From positions 142,531,951 to 142,595,950 of the forward strand of contig OW804096.1 of the NCBI GenBank assembly GCA_942159475.1: a stretch of DNA of 64,000 nt, read 5' to 3'. Positions 12,354 through 26,000 of this stretch are shown piece by piece. The notes under the pieces were generated by a model. The model saw only the letters and a program-made list of their open reading frames with translations, was not told the origin of the DNA and ran no database searches. Position numbers and translations under genes: made by a program. Each line of letters opens with the position of its first letter. Position 1 is the first letter of the stretch. Source of the DNA: Sthenelais limicola. Taxonomy: Eukaryota > Annelida > Polychaeta > Phyllodocida > Sigalionidae.

Positions 12354-13169
12354 GGTTAACTTTTGTTGGAAATATCTCTAAGTGGTATTTCATATCATTT
12401 ATCAAAACAAACCACAAGTAAAAAAAGTACTTAGAGAATTGTATTATAATACTCAAGAAATTTGGACGGTGAATGAACAAGAAATAGCAAATTGATATTG
12501 ATTAATTATTGGATTGTTGTATTGTAGAAGCTTGAAGCGATCCCCTTGCCTATATGTTACACTCGCCTATATTATGCGGATTGTATGTACGGAGTGAGAC
12601 TTTTTGGTAACAAACCTGAATCGGACTGTAGGTAGAAGAGATGCGTCGGTGACAGTTTTTAAATTATGTATTGTTCTTAGCATATGCTTGTATTTTTTTA
12701 TTCTTGGTAATAGATAATTAGCTTGAAATACGACCAAGATTGGTAAAATATATGAAAATTATGATTTATTAATAGTAGAGTCAGCGACGGCTGAGATACA
12801 GTGTACCTGTTACATAATGTTTTTCGCTGAATAAAAATATTTAAATACAAAATACAAGCTGTATAGTGGGAGGAGGAGCCATTGTTTTTTGCCTCGTCTC
12901 TCTTTTCACACCACAAATTCCTCTTTGGAAAATATATGGGGCAAAGATTTTATCGTTAGTAAAGGATTAGCGACTACACTCTGTTGAAGACCTACTTAGA
13001 GTAAACATCAAAGGTAACCCTACGGCGAGCCGCTCCAAGTAGATCTCAAATAGAGTGTAGAAACTATTCTGATGGGGAAAATAAGGTGAAAATCTCTCAT
13101 GCAGAAGACTGAAAAAAATACTCAATCCATTCCAAATTAGTCCTGGGTAAGACCATAAAGTGCCTTTCT
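12354..13169. other. Unassigned sequence upstream of the first visible Ro60 exon
   Basis: Searched by eye for the preceding Ro60 exon without success. Confidence 0.35.
12765..12857 (+). repeat. Retroposon 3' tail-like sequence
   Basis: GCTGAATAAAAATATTTAAA then TACAAAATACAA; partner of 8712-8800. Confidence 0.5.
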
Positions 13170-13323
13170 GTCTCTTTTCTCTGTTTCTCTCTCCCTTATT
13201 CTCTATCTCTGTTTCCTGGGTAAGATCATAAACTGCCTCCCTCTCAGCTCTCCCGCCCTTGATATAACACTTCAAAGTGTTGATAAGGGCGTAAAGCCAC
13301 CAATCTCACTCACTCACTCACTC
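13170..13323 (+). repeat. SR-1 single unit
   Basis: TTTCCTGGGTAAGATCATAA leader, the GCCCTTGATATAACAC/GTGTTGATAAGGGC hairpin and a CACT tail. Confidence 0.85.
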
Positions 13324-13325
13324 CC

Positions 13326-13487
13326 CAGTCTAGGCCCAAAGTTGATAGAGTCCCTTCCAACGAAGGGAAAGCCTCTCGCCTCAAACCACAAAGTGCCATT
13401 ATAATTCAATTAAGACAGCAAAATGTCATTATAATCCCATTAAATTGACATGCCATTCTTATCTGATCTGAGGGTTTGGACCTAGTG
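13326..13487 (-). mobile_element. MITE-B copy
   Basis: CAGTCTAGGCCCAAAGTTG to GGACCTAGTG; it adjoins an SR-1 unit. Confidence 0.8.
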
Positions 13488-13572
13488 TCCCCGAATCCCT
13501 GAACGTTGGACTTCTTCTTTAAATACTTTTTGAGATATTCTACAAATTCCTTTGTAACGTTTTATATTTCAG

Positions 13573-13730
13573 GTGTGGGGAGCGTTGATCTGTAAAGTGT
13601 CGCTGGAGACCCTGATCCAGAGTCTAGCGAGGCTGACTGCTCTTGGGCTTCTTGAACCACTCTCCGCCAGCAGCCATGCACCCGCTGTCATCCAACGTCT
13701 CAAGTGTGAAAAAGAAATTACTGACAGCAA
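13573..13730 (+). CDS. RO60: Ro60 internal exon (TROVE ring, C-terminal part)
   Basis: The acceptor is ATATTTCAG just before 13573 and the donor is GTAAGA at 13731. The exon is read in phase 0 from VWGALICKVSLETLIQSLAR. It corresponds to the Ro60 helices with EVWxALLxxMPLTALLRNLxK and then LEP...CEK. It ends two bases into a Lys codon that the next exon completes. A decayed MITE-A begins only 45 bp into the following intron. Confidence 0.88.
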
Positions 13731-15291
13731 GTAAGACTCATTTTGTTGTTATTGTGTTGGTTCTTCATCTGTATTCTGGTCAAGTCTTTGGAAAATGTAC
13801 AATTGGCCTTCACCAATCCTCTCAAATAAGTTAAATTTAAGGCAAAAATCAGGTTCAAAATCAGGTTCAACATATGATTCAACATAACCAGACAGATTTA
13901 TTGAATGAATACAATACAGAATACACTCAGATATACCTAGTATTTATCAATTTTCACTCTTAATTTAGCTGAATTTGACCCATTCGCCTTTTTAAGGAAT
14001 ATTTAAGGAGCTTTTTTTTTTCATATAGAATGACCCCACAACTATATTGAGTTAAATATTTGACTAAGTCATGAGGTCCAATAACCGTTTGAAAAATTTG
14101 ATTCCGGAAGAATGAAAACCATATTGAATCCCATTTTGTCTGGAATATATTTATAGTAGGAATAGCCAAACATTATCCTTTGTGGTCAACAGATATTTGG
14201 CCATTTGACCTATAAATAAGTAGGTCATGAGGAATGAAAGGATCCAGGGTTGTTTAAATAAGACACAAATGTTATTTGGGTCAGATTTTCAGAAAATGTA
14301 CAATTGGCAGCTGTAGTAAATTCTGCTAAATCAGACTGAAATTTGACCAATACTAGGTAAATTTGAGTATATTCGGAATCGCATTGATTCTAACAATCTG
14401 TTCGGTTAGGTTAAACTGTATTTTAAACCTGATTTTTGTCTTAATTTTGGGTTATTTGAGAGGATTGTTGCAGGCGAATTGTACATTTTCTGAAAATCGG
14501 ACCCATTTAGTGGGATGAAAAGCTTGAATGCCTGAGCGCACTGAACAGATCTGCCAGTCAGCATTCATGGTTTGGTATTTTAAGAGGGTCTCTCACTACT
14601 GTGGACCTGCATATGGTTCGTATTATGGGTGATTCAGGAGCAGTGAGAGAGAAGAGGGAGGGAGAGAGAGAGAAGAGGGAGGGAGAAAGGGGGAGAGAGA
14701 GAAGAGGGAGGGAGAGAGGTAGAGAGAGAGAAGAGGGAGGGAGAGAGGGGGAGAGAGAGAAGAGGGAGGGAGAGAGAGGGAGAGAGATGAGAGAAAGAAA
14801 GAAAGAGTGGAGGGAGAGAGAGGATAGAGAGAAGAGAGAGGGAGAAAGAAGAAAGAGAGAGAGAGAGAGAGAAAGAAAGAAAGAAAGAGAGAAGGAGGGA
14901 GAGTCAGAGAGAAGAGAGGTTGGAAGGGAGAGGGAGAAAGAGAAGGAAAGAGAGGAGGGAGAGAGAGGATAAAGAGAAGAGAGAGGGAGAGAGAGAGAAA
15001 GAGAAGGAGGGAGAGTCAGAGAGAAGAGAGGAAGGGAGAGAGAGAGGGAGAAAGAAGGAAAGAGAGGAGGGAGAGTCAGAGAAGAGAAAGAGAGAGGGAG
15101 GGAGAGAGAAGAGAGAGGGAGAGAGAGAAGAGAGAGGGAGGGAGGGAGAGAGAGAGAGGGAGGAGGGAGAGAGAGAGAGAGGAGGGAGAGAAAAGGGGAT
15201 GGAAAATACAAGAGATAAGGAGGGAGGAGAAGAGATAGGGAGGGAGAAAGGTGAGTAGAGAAGAGAGAGAGAGAGAGGGAAAGAGAGAGAG

Positions 15292-15354
<63 letters not shown>

Positions 15355-18300
15355 AGCTGGAGGAACAGACAGGCAAAGAGGAAAAAGAGAGAGATGGGGG
15401 AGGGGTAGAGAGAAAGGGAGGAAGCATGAGAGAGGTTTGGGGAGAAGTGAGAAGAGAGGGAGGAAAAAAGGCGGGGGTAGGAAACGTAGGAGAGGGAGAG
15501 AGGTGGGAGGAGGAACAGAGGGAGAGAGGAGGGGAGAAGGGGAAAGACAGGGGAAGACAAGAGAGGAATGGGGGAGACTCTTATGTAGGTGGGTGAGGTG
15601 AAGTCGCCAGAAAATGTACAATTCAGCTTCACCAATTCTCTGGAATTTCAGACCAAAATAGAGTTCAAAATACAGTTCATCCTAACCAAACAGATTGCTA
15701 GAATCAATGCAATGCTGAATATACTCAAATTTACCTAGTATTGACCAGATTGCAGCCTAATTTAGCAGAATTTACTAAATGTGTACAGCTGCCAATTGTA
15801 CATTTTCGGATAATCTCACCCATGTATTCAAGTGCTAGTAGTCTAGTCAAATGCTATTTGGTGAAATGGAACCTCTCAGTCCCCACCTCTCACTTCTGGC
15901 CATTTACTTCATGACCAGAGATTATCTCGGCTAATCGGGCATAAGGGTCAGATTTTCAGAAAATGTACAATTCACCTTCCCCAGTCCTCTCAAATAACCC
16001 AAATTTCAGACGAAAATAAAGTTCAAAATATAGTTCAACCTAACCAAACAGATTGCTAGAATTAATGCAATGCCGAATATAGTTGAATTTACCTAGTATT
16101 GACCACATTGCAGCCTAATTTATCACAGGTACGACCTAACCAAACAGATTGGTAGAATCAATGCAATGCCTAATATAGTTGAATTTACCTAGTATTGACC
16201 AAATAGCAGCCTAATTTAGGAGAATTTGCTAAATGTGTACAGCTGCCAATTGTACATTTTCTGAACCCAATAGCCTCACCATGAATCCATCCCTCACTTA
16301 ATTAGTTCCCAATACTTATCTTAATTAATTATAGTCGGATTTAAGAGAGATTGGAGTGACAATCCTCTGTATATAGATGTTTTCTGGTCATTTTCCTAGA
16401 GAACCTGTATTGAATGAATACAATACAGACTATACTCAGATATACTTAGTATTTGGGTCAGATTTTCAGAAAATGTACAATCCACCTTCACCAATCCTCT
16501 AAAATAATCCACATTTAAGACAAAAATGAGCTTCAAAATGCAGTTTAACATAACAGAACTGATACTTTAAATCAGCGCGACACCAAATATAGTCAGATAT
16601 ACCTGGTATTCATTATTTTCCAGCCTAATTTAGCAAAATTCACTAAATGTGTACAGCTGCCAATTGTACATTTTCTGAAAATCTGACCCATTTATATATT
16701 TTCACTCTAATTTAGCAGAATTTGATGGACGTGTAGAACTGTAGATTGTGCATTTTCTGAAAATCTGACTCCTATAATATAGAAATGAATCCTAGATAAG
16801 TGTAATAACGTGTACTTTAATCTTAGTAGGCATTTTAAATTAACGAAATAGCCTTTTCGCAATTTTTCTTCTAAATCCTGTGATATTTGAGTGTGTGATC
16901 TATAATATGCAATGTATTGATTTATTGGGTGTTGTTGGTTTGGACTGGGTGGAGTTAGTGGTGGGTATAATAGAGGGCTGCCGTACTTGGGTCAGATTTT
17001 CAGAAAATGTACAATTCTCCTTCACCAATCCTCTCAAATAACCCCCATTTAAGACAGAAATGAGCTTCAAATGCGGTTTAACATGACAAAACAGATACTT
17101 TAAATCAATGCGATACCAAATATACTCAGATATACCCAGTAGCCATCATTTTTCAGCCTAATTTAGCAGAATCTACTGAATGTGTAGATCTGCCAATTGT
17201 ACATTTTCTGAAAATCTGACCCACTTATGACTAGGGTGGTAGACATTGAAACAGAGTGAGATTGATAGATTAGATCAGTAGTATAGAGCTAGAGAGACAC
17301 ATTATGGGTCAGATCTTCAGAAAACGTACAATTCGCCTTCACCAATCCTCTCAAATATTTAAGACAAAAATGAGCTTCAAAATACAGTTTAACATAACAG
17401 AACTTATACTTTAAATCAATGCGATACCAAATATACTCAGATATACCCGGTATTCATCATTTTTCAGCTTAATTTAGCAGAATTTCCTAAATGTGTAGAG
17501 CTGCCAATTGTACACTTTCTGAAAATCTGACCCTTATGCCTTGTTCCAAGGCAAACAGGTGGTTACATGGTATATTTGGAAACCATAGCTTTCTGTTCAG
17601 CTAGAAACACACAGATTAAGGAGGCTGGCCACAATTTCGAAAATCATCCAATCTTCCCCCAAATTGCTCTATTTAATAATTCCAAGTGCTGTAAACGTAT
17701 TAATGTTCGCGCAGTATTTATTTTCGCTATTTCGCGCACCCACCTTTCTGCGCGAAAATAAATCCCGCGCAAAAGATAAAATTATTGCATAAACAAGGTG
17801 TGGGACTACCTTGCTGCGCGAATTTAAATCCGCGCGAAAAGGTGTCAAAGCGCTTAGTGCGCGAAAATTTATCTGCGCGAAAATAAATACGTTAACACTG
17901 TATTCAAAAATAGGGGTCCTGATGCCTAAAATTGACAAACTGACATTATCATATTCTCATAACAGTTTAGATTGCACAAGAGTAACATTTGTTGTGGGTC
18001 CCCACACTAAATGGTTTGGTAGACAATGTTGCAAGTATCTGGTCGAGGTTGAGTCGGAAGTTGAGTGGTTTTTACCACCCATTCAACATATGGGTCAGAT
18101 TTTCAGAAAATGTACAATTCGCCTTCACCATTCCTCTCAAATAACCCACATTTAAGACAGAAATGAGCTTCAAAATGCAGTTTAACATAACAGAACTGAT
18201 ACTTTAAATCAATACGATACCAAATATACTCAGCTATACCCGGTATTAATCATTTTTCAGCCAAATTTAGTAGAATTGCCTTATTGTGTAGAGCTGGCAA

Positions 18301-19873
18301 TTGTATATTTTCTGAAAATCTGACCCACATCTCAACAGTCTACACTCAATTTCCTTGGGCCAACTCTGGTGTTTATGGGTCAAATCTTCAGAAAACGTAC
18401 AATTGGTCTTCACCAATCCTCTCAAATAACCCAAATTTAAGAGGAAAATCAGGTTCAAAATACAGTTCAACATAACCAGACAGATTTATTGAATGAATAC
18501 AATACAGAATACACTCAGATATACCTAGTATTTCATCAATTTTCACTCTAATTTATCAGAATTTGATGGATTTGTCGAACTGTAGATTGTGCATTTTCTG
18601 AAAATCTGACCCTTATATACACAACCAAAATTAGACGTTGATCTAAACAGCTGCTACTTATTGATAAATTACTTTATTATACGCGCATTCTATATGAGAC
18701 GTGCTATAAGTGGGGTGCTATAAAAATATTCATATAGGACGTGTCCTATATGAAATGTAGTTGTCTAAAAATAGCTCTGTTGTTATGCTTCGCAGAGCTT
18801 TGGCTCTCCGCGGAGCATGTAAACAAATCCCCGCGATCGGTAATCCACCCGTGATTCTGGTACTATGATTATAGAAATACATAATAAAACCTACATCATT
18901 AAATAGAGCATTAAATTCTCTTTTGAATGATATAAATTGTATTAATGTAGCTCAAGGAATGGCCATGATATGGACGTTTTAATTCATCAATATACTAACA
19001 GGGCTGTCAGTGGGGCTGTCAGTGGGGCTGTCAGTGGGGCTGTCAGTGGGGCTGTCAGTGGGGCTGTCAGTGGTGCTCTCAGCAGGGCAGCGGGGATCTC
19101 TGAGACTTCTTTAGTATTTTTTCAGTGATATCTGATGATATATGATCAACTTTTATGCACATATAATAAATATAGAATGGAACTCGCCAGCAATAATAAA
19201 AAAATTATAGGACTTGATTCGTCCACATAAGCACTCTGCCTATGGCATCGTGCTTATGTGGACGAATCTAGTCCTATAAATTTTCGATTATTGCCGGCTC
19301 GTCCCATTCTCTCTATTTATGTCTTAGAGCGATTCTTAGAGTTCATGAAACGGGTAAACTAGCGTTGGAATCTTCGTTGCTGGTGGCTAGGGTTATATGA
19401 ATATTAAAATGATTATATAAGAATGATATAATCCAACAGAATATTAATGTTCCAATATTTCTGGGCGATGACTGTCTATAATATGTATTAGCCTTTAGCG
19501 AGTCAATAGCAGAGAATATGAGTCAAGGAAAACAGGTTAAAATAGCCATCTTTTACCCTTGTTACCCTTAATAATTAGCTTGACATTAAACTTAGAAAAC
19601 CAATATATCCAATATATTATTTTAACATTATGGCATCCAAGTCGGTGTGATCAAAGTGATTGTTCATCTCACGAATTACTCTGCTTAGAGCTCTGATGGG
19701 CGGGAGAGAGCTATAGTTCTTAGGGCTCTGATGGGCGGGAGAGAGCTATAGTTCCTGGACTTCTAGGAATGCCTAGAAATGACAAGCTCCAGTGGTAGTA
19801 TACAGGCTACTTGTGGTAGTCCTGTTGTCAAGGCGACAGACTTCTGGAATGTGACACACTCACTCAGTCTGAG

Positions 19874-19911
<38 letters not shown>

Positions 19912-19981
19912 ACTCTCTCTCTCCCACCCCTCTGCCCTCACCCCTCTCTCTCTCTTTCTCTCTCTCTCTCTCTGTCTCTCT

Positions 19982-20043
<62 letters not shown>

Positions 20044-23000
20044 CTACTCCTCACTCTCACTCTCTCTTCGATCTCTCCCTCTCTTCTCTCCCTCTCTTTC
20101 TCCCTCCCTCTCTCTTCTGTCTCCCTCCCTCCCTCTCTCCTGCTGCCCCCTTTCTCTGTCTCTCTGTCCCCCCCTCTCTCTCTCTCTCTCCCCCCATCTC
20201 TCTCCCTCTCTCTCCCTCTCCCCCCCCCCCCCCCCACCACGTACACCTCTATCATCATATAACTTTTTTCTCTCCTTCTCTCCTTCCTTCTGTACCAGGA
20301 AAAGCTAGTTGAAGGTAGAAAGTGTTAAAAAAGGAAAAAGAAGCACTCTAGTCTGGCCAGGGTCTGGCCCACTTAAAGTTTAAACGTTACAACGTCTGGT
20401 AGAGCCTAGTGAGGGAGTGAGAACATGTGACCCGACCACGTGGTCTCAGATGAGCCGGTTCTCTTCCTCTAGACTCAGTCAGATTCTGGTCCAGGATTTT
20501 CAAATCAACTCAGGCACTCTAGGTCCAAACCCTCAGATCACACTCTAGGTCCAAACCCTCAGATCAGATAAGAATGGTATGTCAGCCTACTTCACTAATT
20601 GGTTTCCTGGCCTAGAACTCGGCGTTTTAATGGGAATATAATGACATTTTGCGGTCTTAATGGAATTATAATGGCACTTTGTGGTTTGAGCCGAGAGGCT
20701 TTACCTTTGTTTGAAGGGACTTTCTTAACTTTGGACCTAGACTGCATAGAGAAGAATTATATCATTCATACAAGCTAGAAACGAATCACAATTTTCTATA
20801 CTCTAGGATATAATACTTTTTTATTACAATTACAATCGAACAAATAGATATAGATTTTCAGCTATATCGAGCAGACAGTTTAGTTAAAAGAAAAATGGCA
20901 ATATAGTCCAGAAAGCCACATTCCTCGAGCGTTGCAGTTCACCGCATACAGCGATAAGCTTAACCACAAGGACTAAGGCTAAAAGTGTTAATGGGAATCA
21001 CCTGACCCCTAAAAGTTAGGGGTTCATTAGGGCCTTCTACTACTGACTGATGGGGTAGTCTTGATGTCTACTTAAATAAGAATATTGAAATAGAAATTTT
21101 ATAGAAATAAATAATCTTCGAAAAATGTCCTAGTTCATCTATTCGGATCCCCCCCTCCCCGTGTCACAACACTCAGCCAAAGGACCACAAAAGAACATTT
21201 TATTTTGTATTCACATTGACACTAAGGACCACAAAAGGACATTTTATTTTGTATTCACATTGACACTAAGGACCACAAAAGGACATTTATTTTTTTATTG
21301 GCATTGACACTAAGATGTAAAAGAATATTTCTTGTTTTATTGAGATTAAGACTAAGAAGTAACTTGTGCTTGCAGGATTCATCCATTCACCATCCTGATG
21401 ACCTTGAAGATGTATGAGCAAGGTCGTGGACATAAGACAAAGTCTAAGTGGGTGCCCAATGGCGCCATCATTGATGCCCTCAATGTCGCCTTCCACACTT
21501 CATTCAAGGTAAAGTTTTTTAACAATATAAATTAATACTAATAAATAATGATATTTTTACCTTACCTTAATGGGCCATATGAATTGGTTACCGACCGCGT
21601 TCATTCTAAATTACTCTGTTATTTCTTGGAGCAAATCAACTTTCTTTTTTAACCCAACAGCGAACCACAACTAAAATGCAAGAATTTTTTTTAATAAATG
21701 ATTTAATAATGAGATTTTATTTTGGTACGGTGTTTTAATAATGATAATAATAAAAAAAAAAATTATTATTTTTCTCATTATTCATTGTCTCATCATTGAA
21801 ATCCAAGAATTCACAACTCTGATCTATACTGATCCTTAACCACTGAATATTTGTTATTATTCGGGGAGACACGTTGTTCTGTCAGGTATGTTGACATGAT
21901 AGGAAGGGGAATCCCAGAATTCTGACGTCACTTTTTTTACTCAACCCAAGGGACGGTATTACTTTGCACGTGGCAATGTTGACAAACCCAGCTTGGTCGG
22001 TAAGCTTTGTTCTGGTGGTCTGGGAGTCGGCAAGGCCAGTGTGACGTAATCGGTTCACGTTACCGAGAGCTGTGGTCTGGGAGTCGGCAAGGCCAGTGTG
22101 ACGTAATCGGTTCACGTTACCGAGAGCTCACCATCGCTTTACACTCAGGCGTGCCCGCGCACTCGCCACCTACCGCTCACCTGCCCCCTACCGGTCTCGT
22201 GCCCGCGCACTCGCCACCTACCGCTCACCTGCCCCCTACCGGTCACTTGCTACCGTACACCTGCCCCCTACGCTACCGTTCACCCGCCCCCTACCGGTCA
22301 TTTGCCTCTGGTCACTTGCTCTGGGCGGGTCGCTGTGGGCTGAGCTCTGATATAGCTTTACATAGCTTTAATTCCAACGTGTTACTGTGCGCGGGTCGCT
22401 GTGGGTTGAGCAGCTTTACATAGCTTTAATTCCAACGTGTTACTGTGCAACCAACCCAACGTGTTATTGTGCAACGTCTTATTCTGTTCTCTCAATAATT
22501 CCAACGTGTTACTGTGCAACCAACCCAACGTGTTATTGTGCAACGTGTTATTCTGTTCTCTCAAATTGGATGAGTTCACTAAAAAACTTTTACAACTTTA
22601 ACTGTGTGTGTTTTGACGCGTGTGTTTACTCTGTACTATCCTAGTGATACAGCCCCGATCTTACAACTTTAGTCTGTACTTTTCCTGGGGATACGCCCCG
22701 ATCTTACAACTTTGCAACTTTATATTAGCTGCAAGCCCCAATCAATAACTCTGTTTTTTGACGCGGGGGTTTACTCTATACTCGTAGGGTTACAGGCAAG
22801 GTCTTTTGACCAGTATACTGAAATACTATTTAGTTATATAAAGGGTTACAATGTCAAAACGAAAGAGAGGAGGTCCATTACTTGGTGTTGTTGTTGCATC
22901 TACTAACCAAGGAGATGTAAAATTTGGGGAACAAGCAGGAAGACAGTGTGTAGGTAACTGTGCTGCTTTTTTGTGTTTAACTGCTGATCATAAAAGCATG

Positions 23001-26000
23001 GCCCGAGTATATAGGCCCTTGCTAGATGATGCGTTAGAGGCCGGCAACAAAATTTATAGCAAAGTTAGTTCTTTTGTTGGAAGCCAGTACCTGTGTACAG
23101 AAGAACTGCCAAGAAAAATCCGTATCGCAAAGACTTGCTATCACATTACTATGGGTGAACCTAAATACGGTCGCATTCCCGACTGGGAACAGTTATCCAG
23201 TTCTCTAGTGGATATATTAGGCACTTACCGACAGGCCTTCTTTATCTGCAATATGAGTTGTGTTTGTATAAAGTTTGTCGGTGGGAACTATTGTGTTTTT
23301 GATCCTCACAGTCGGGACACCAAAGGATTACCATGCCCAGATGGGAAAGCATGCTTATTGAAGTTTGACTCATTTCATTCTTTAGTAAAACATTTCACCG
23401 ATCTGTTTGGCAACGCTACTGGCAAATATTTTGAGATAACGCCTTGTGATATTATCACAAAGCGATTAAGGGCAACCGATATGCAAGTGCAATGTTACTT
23501 GGAAAGTATACCAAGCACTACGGTCGCACCTGTTGATTATGAATCAAAAGTCGTTCAGTCTAATTTCAAAGTTAAAAAAGACAGTCTTAGCAAGGACAAT
23601 CATACTGTGGACAAAGTTAGTGTGGGCGATCAGACAAAAACTTCTCACCATAAAAAAGATTCGGAAAAAAGTTCTTACCACCAAAAAGATTCGAAAAAAA
23701 GTTCTCAACACAAAAAATATTCCTATCCGAAAAAAAATTATCACGTTGAATGCAATGATTCAGACAATGGGAGCAACGATTCAGACAATGATTCAGACAA
23801 TGAGTATAAGATTGGGAGTGGCACAGCTGATTGGGAAATGGTTCAAAAAGAGATGGATGAAGGACCAATATTTGTGTGCTGTGTATGTTACACCATATTA
23901 TTCCGTCGCAACGTCTCTCCAGTTAATCAAAACTGCCGGTGGCTGTATGAAAACTACTTGCGTCCTGATTACATGAACTCTACTGACCTTGTTGTCTGCC
24001 ATACGTGTAAAACTAATATATCACGTGGATCCGTTCCCAAGTGCAGTTACGCAAACGGTATGTGCTTCCCAGACTCTGTTCCACAGTTACACCTGCACCC
24101 AGATGAAGAAAAACTGATTGCACTAAGATTACCGTTCATGCAAATTCGTGTTCTGCCACGAGGTGGACAGTTAGAAATGTTTGGTAATATAATTAACGTT
24201 CCTACCAAGATTGAAAGGGGTATTGTGCTGCTGCCCCGTTACATTAATTCACAAGGTTCAGTGTGTATCCGCCTAAAGAGAAAACTACAATACAGGGGGG
24301 TATATAGGCGTATGAACATACGACCTGATAAAGTCCTTTTGGCTTTGAAATATCTAATGGACAATAGTTCTATATATCAGAACGCAAATGTTGGTGTAAA
24401 CGGTGATTGGTTAACGGAGACTTTGCGTCTGTTAGACTGTGAAACAGAGACACAAGATGACCCAGTGGATGCAGATTTCCCTGGTGACACAATTAGTTTT
24501 ATTGATATCGATGAGAACCCCACTGATTCAGTCACTACCGATGATAACCGAACTGAGTCATTCAGTCAGGACCCGGTGAATGCAGAACTCCCTGCTGACA
24601 CAACCAGTTTTAATGATATCGAAGAGAATCCTACTAATACATTTAGTGACAAGGTCGATGATGATGTGTTTGCCTCTGAACATGAAAGGGCTGAAAAAGC
24701 CGCTGGTAGTGAAAGTGGCGATTCTGATGATGATGGTTTTTCTGAAGTAGATCGTACCGAAGTAATGGGCTGTTTAAACACGTTATTAGATGACGAAGGT
24801 GTTATCCCTTACCTAGACATTGCCCCCGGTGAAAATTACCGTCCTTTAAATGTGGTGTACGATGAAAAATGTGAAGAGATGAGCTTTCCAACAGTTTATT
24901 GTGGTGAAAACATTAAAGACATATTTCCCCAATATGTGACTTATTTTGAACGGTGTAAGTGGGAATTGAAAAGCGACGACCGAAGAGTTGCTGAAAATAT
25001 TGAGCTAATATTCTTCAAATATAAAAAATACCAGACTCTATTTGTCTACAGGAATGCCATGTTTGCAATTAGAAGGGTTAAAGGTGGTCAGACCTTTTCA
25101 GCTGGAGAAATAGTTAATGACGTCAATAGAGAGAAAATGGCCACCGAAGACAGTGCCTACTATATCTTTCGAAAACTGAGAAATAGTCCAGACTATTTAA
25201 AAAGTAAAAAATTGGAATTATATGCCACAATAAGACAGCGAGGTTTGCCAACCTTTTTTGTCTCTCTGAGTTCAGCCGATACCCATTGGCACGGCTTAAT
25301 CAGAGCAATTGGACTGTTTGTTGATAAAGTAGACTATTCAGATGAACAGATAGATAATATGCACTACATGGACAAATGTAGACTGATAAACTCAGACCCA
25401 GTTACCTGTTCACGATTCTTTGATAACAGATTTCAAACATTTCTGAAAAACGTTGTATATCATAAGAGCAATCCACTAGGCAAAGTAGAAGACCACTTCT
25501 ATCGTGTGGAATATCAGCATAGAGGCTCTAGCCACGTTCACATGGTCCTGTTCTGTTCTGATTGTCCAGAATACTGTCCCGATGGGGAGAACACCAGTCT
25601 GTGCAATTATATAGACCAGTACATAAGTTGTGCGTTAAACTCTTCAGAAGAAAATAAACCTTTTGTGAAGTACCAAACACACAGGCATTCAATGACGTGT
25701 AGGAAAAACCAAAAAGCTTCTAAGCTACCTGTGTGCCGTTTTGGCTATCCACTGCCACCATTTCCCCAAACAGTTATTCTCAGACCCAATAAAGAAGCTG
25801 ATGACCAAGACAGAAAGAACTACAAAGCTATTCAACACTTTTTGGACAATGCCGATTACGGCGAGAAATTTACTTTCACAGAACTTTTGGCAGCTTTAGG
25901 CTTAAGTTATGAAGAGTATGTCCTAGCTGTCCGTTCATCCCTAAAATGTGACAAGGCTTTTCTGAAAAGAAAAGTCAATGAATGCAGGGTTAACATGTAC

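Noticed and set aside
12354..13572. Missing upstream Ro60 exon
   Set aside because: No open stretch resembling the preceding TROVE helices with suitable splice sites could be found by eye.
14558..15635. Overlapping frames of 112-289 codons on both strands
   Set aside because: GA/CT simple repeat gives only Arg/Glu/Gly or Ser/Leu/Pro residues and has no start context or splice sites.
19779..20312. 177-codon plus-strand and 106-codon minus-strand frames
   Set aside because: CT microsatellite shadow.
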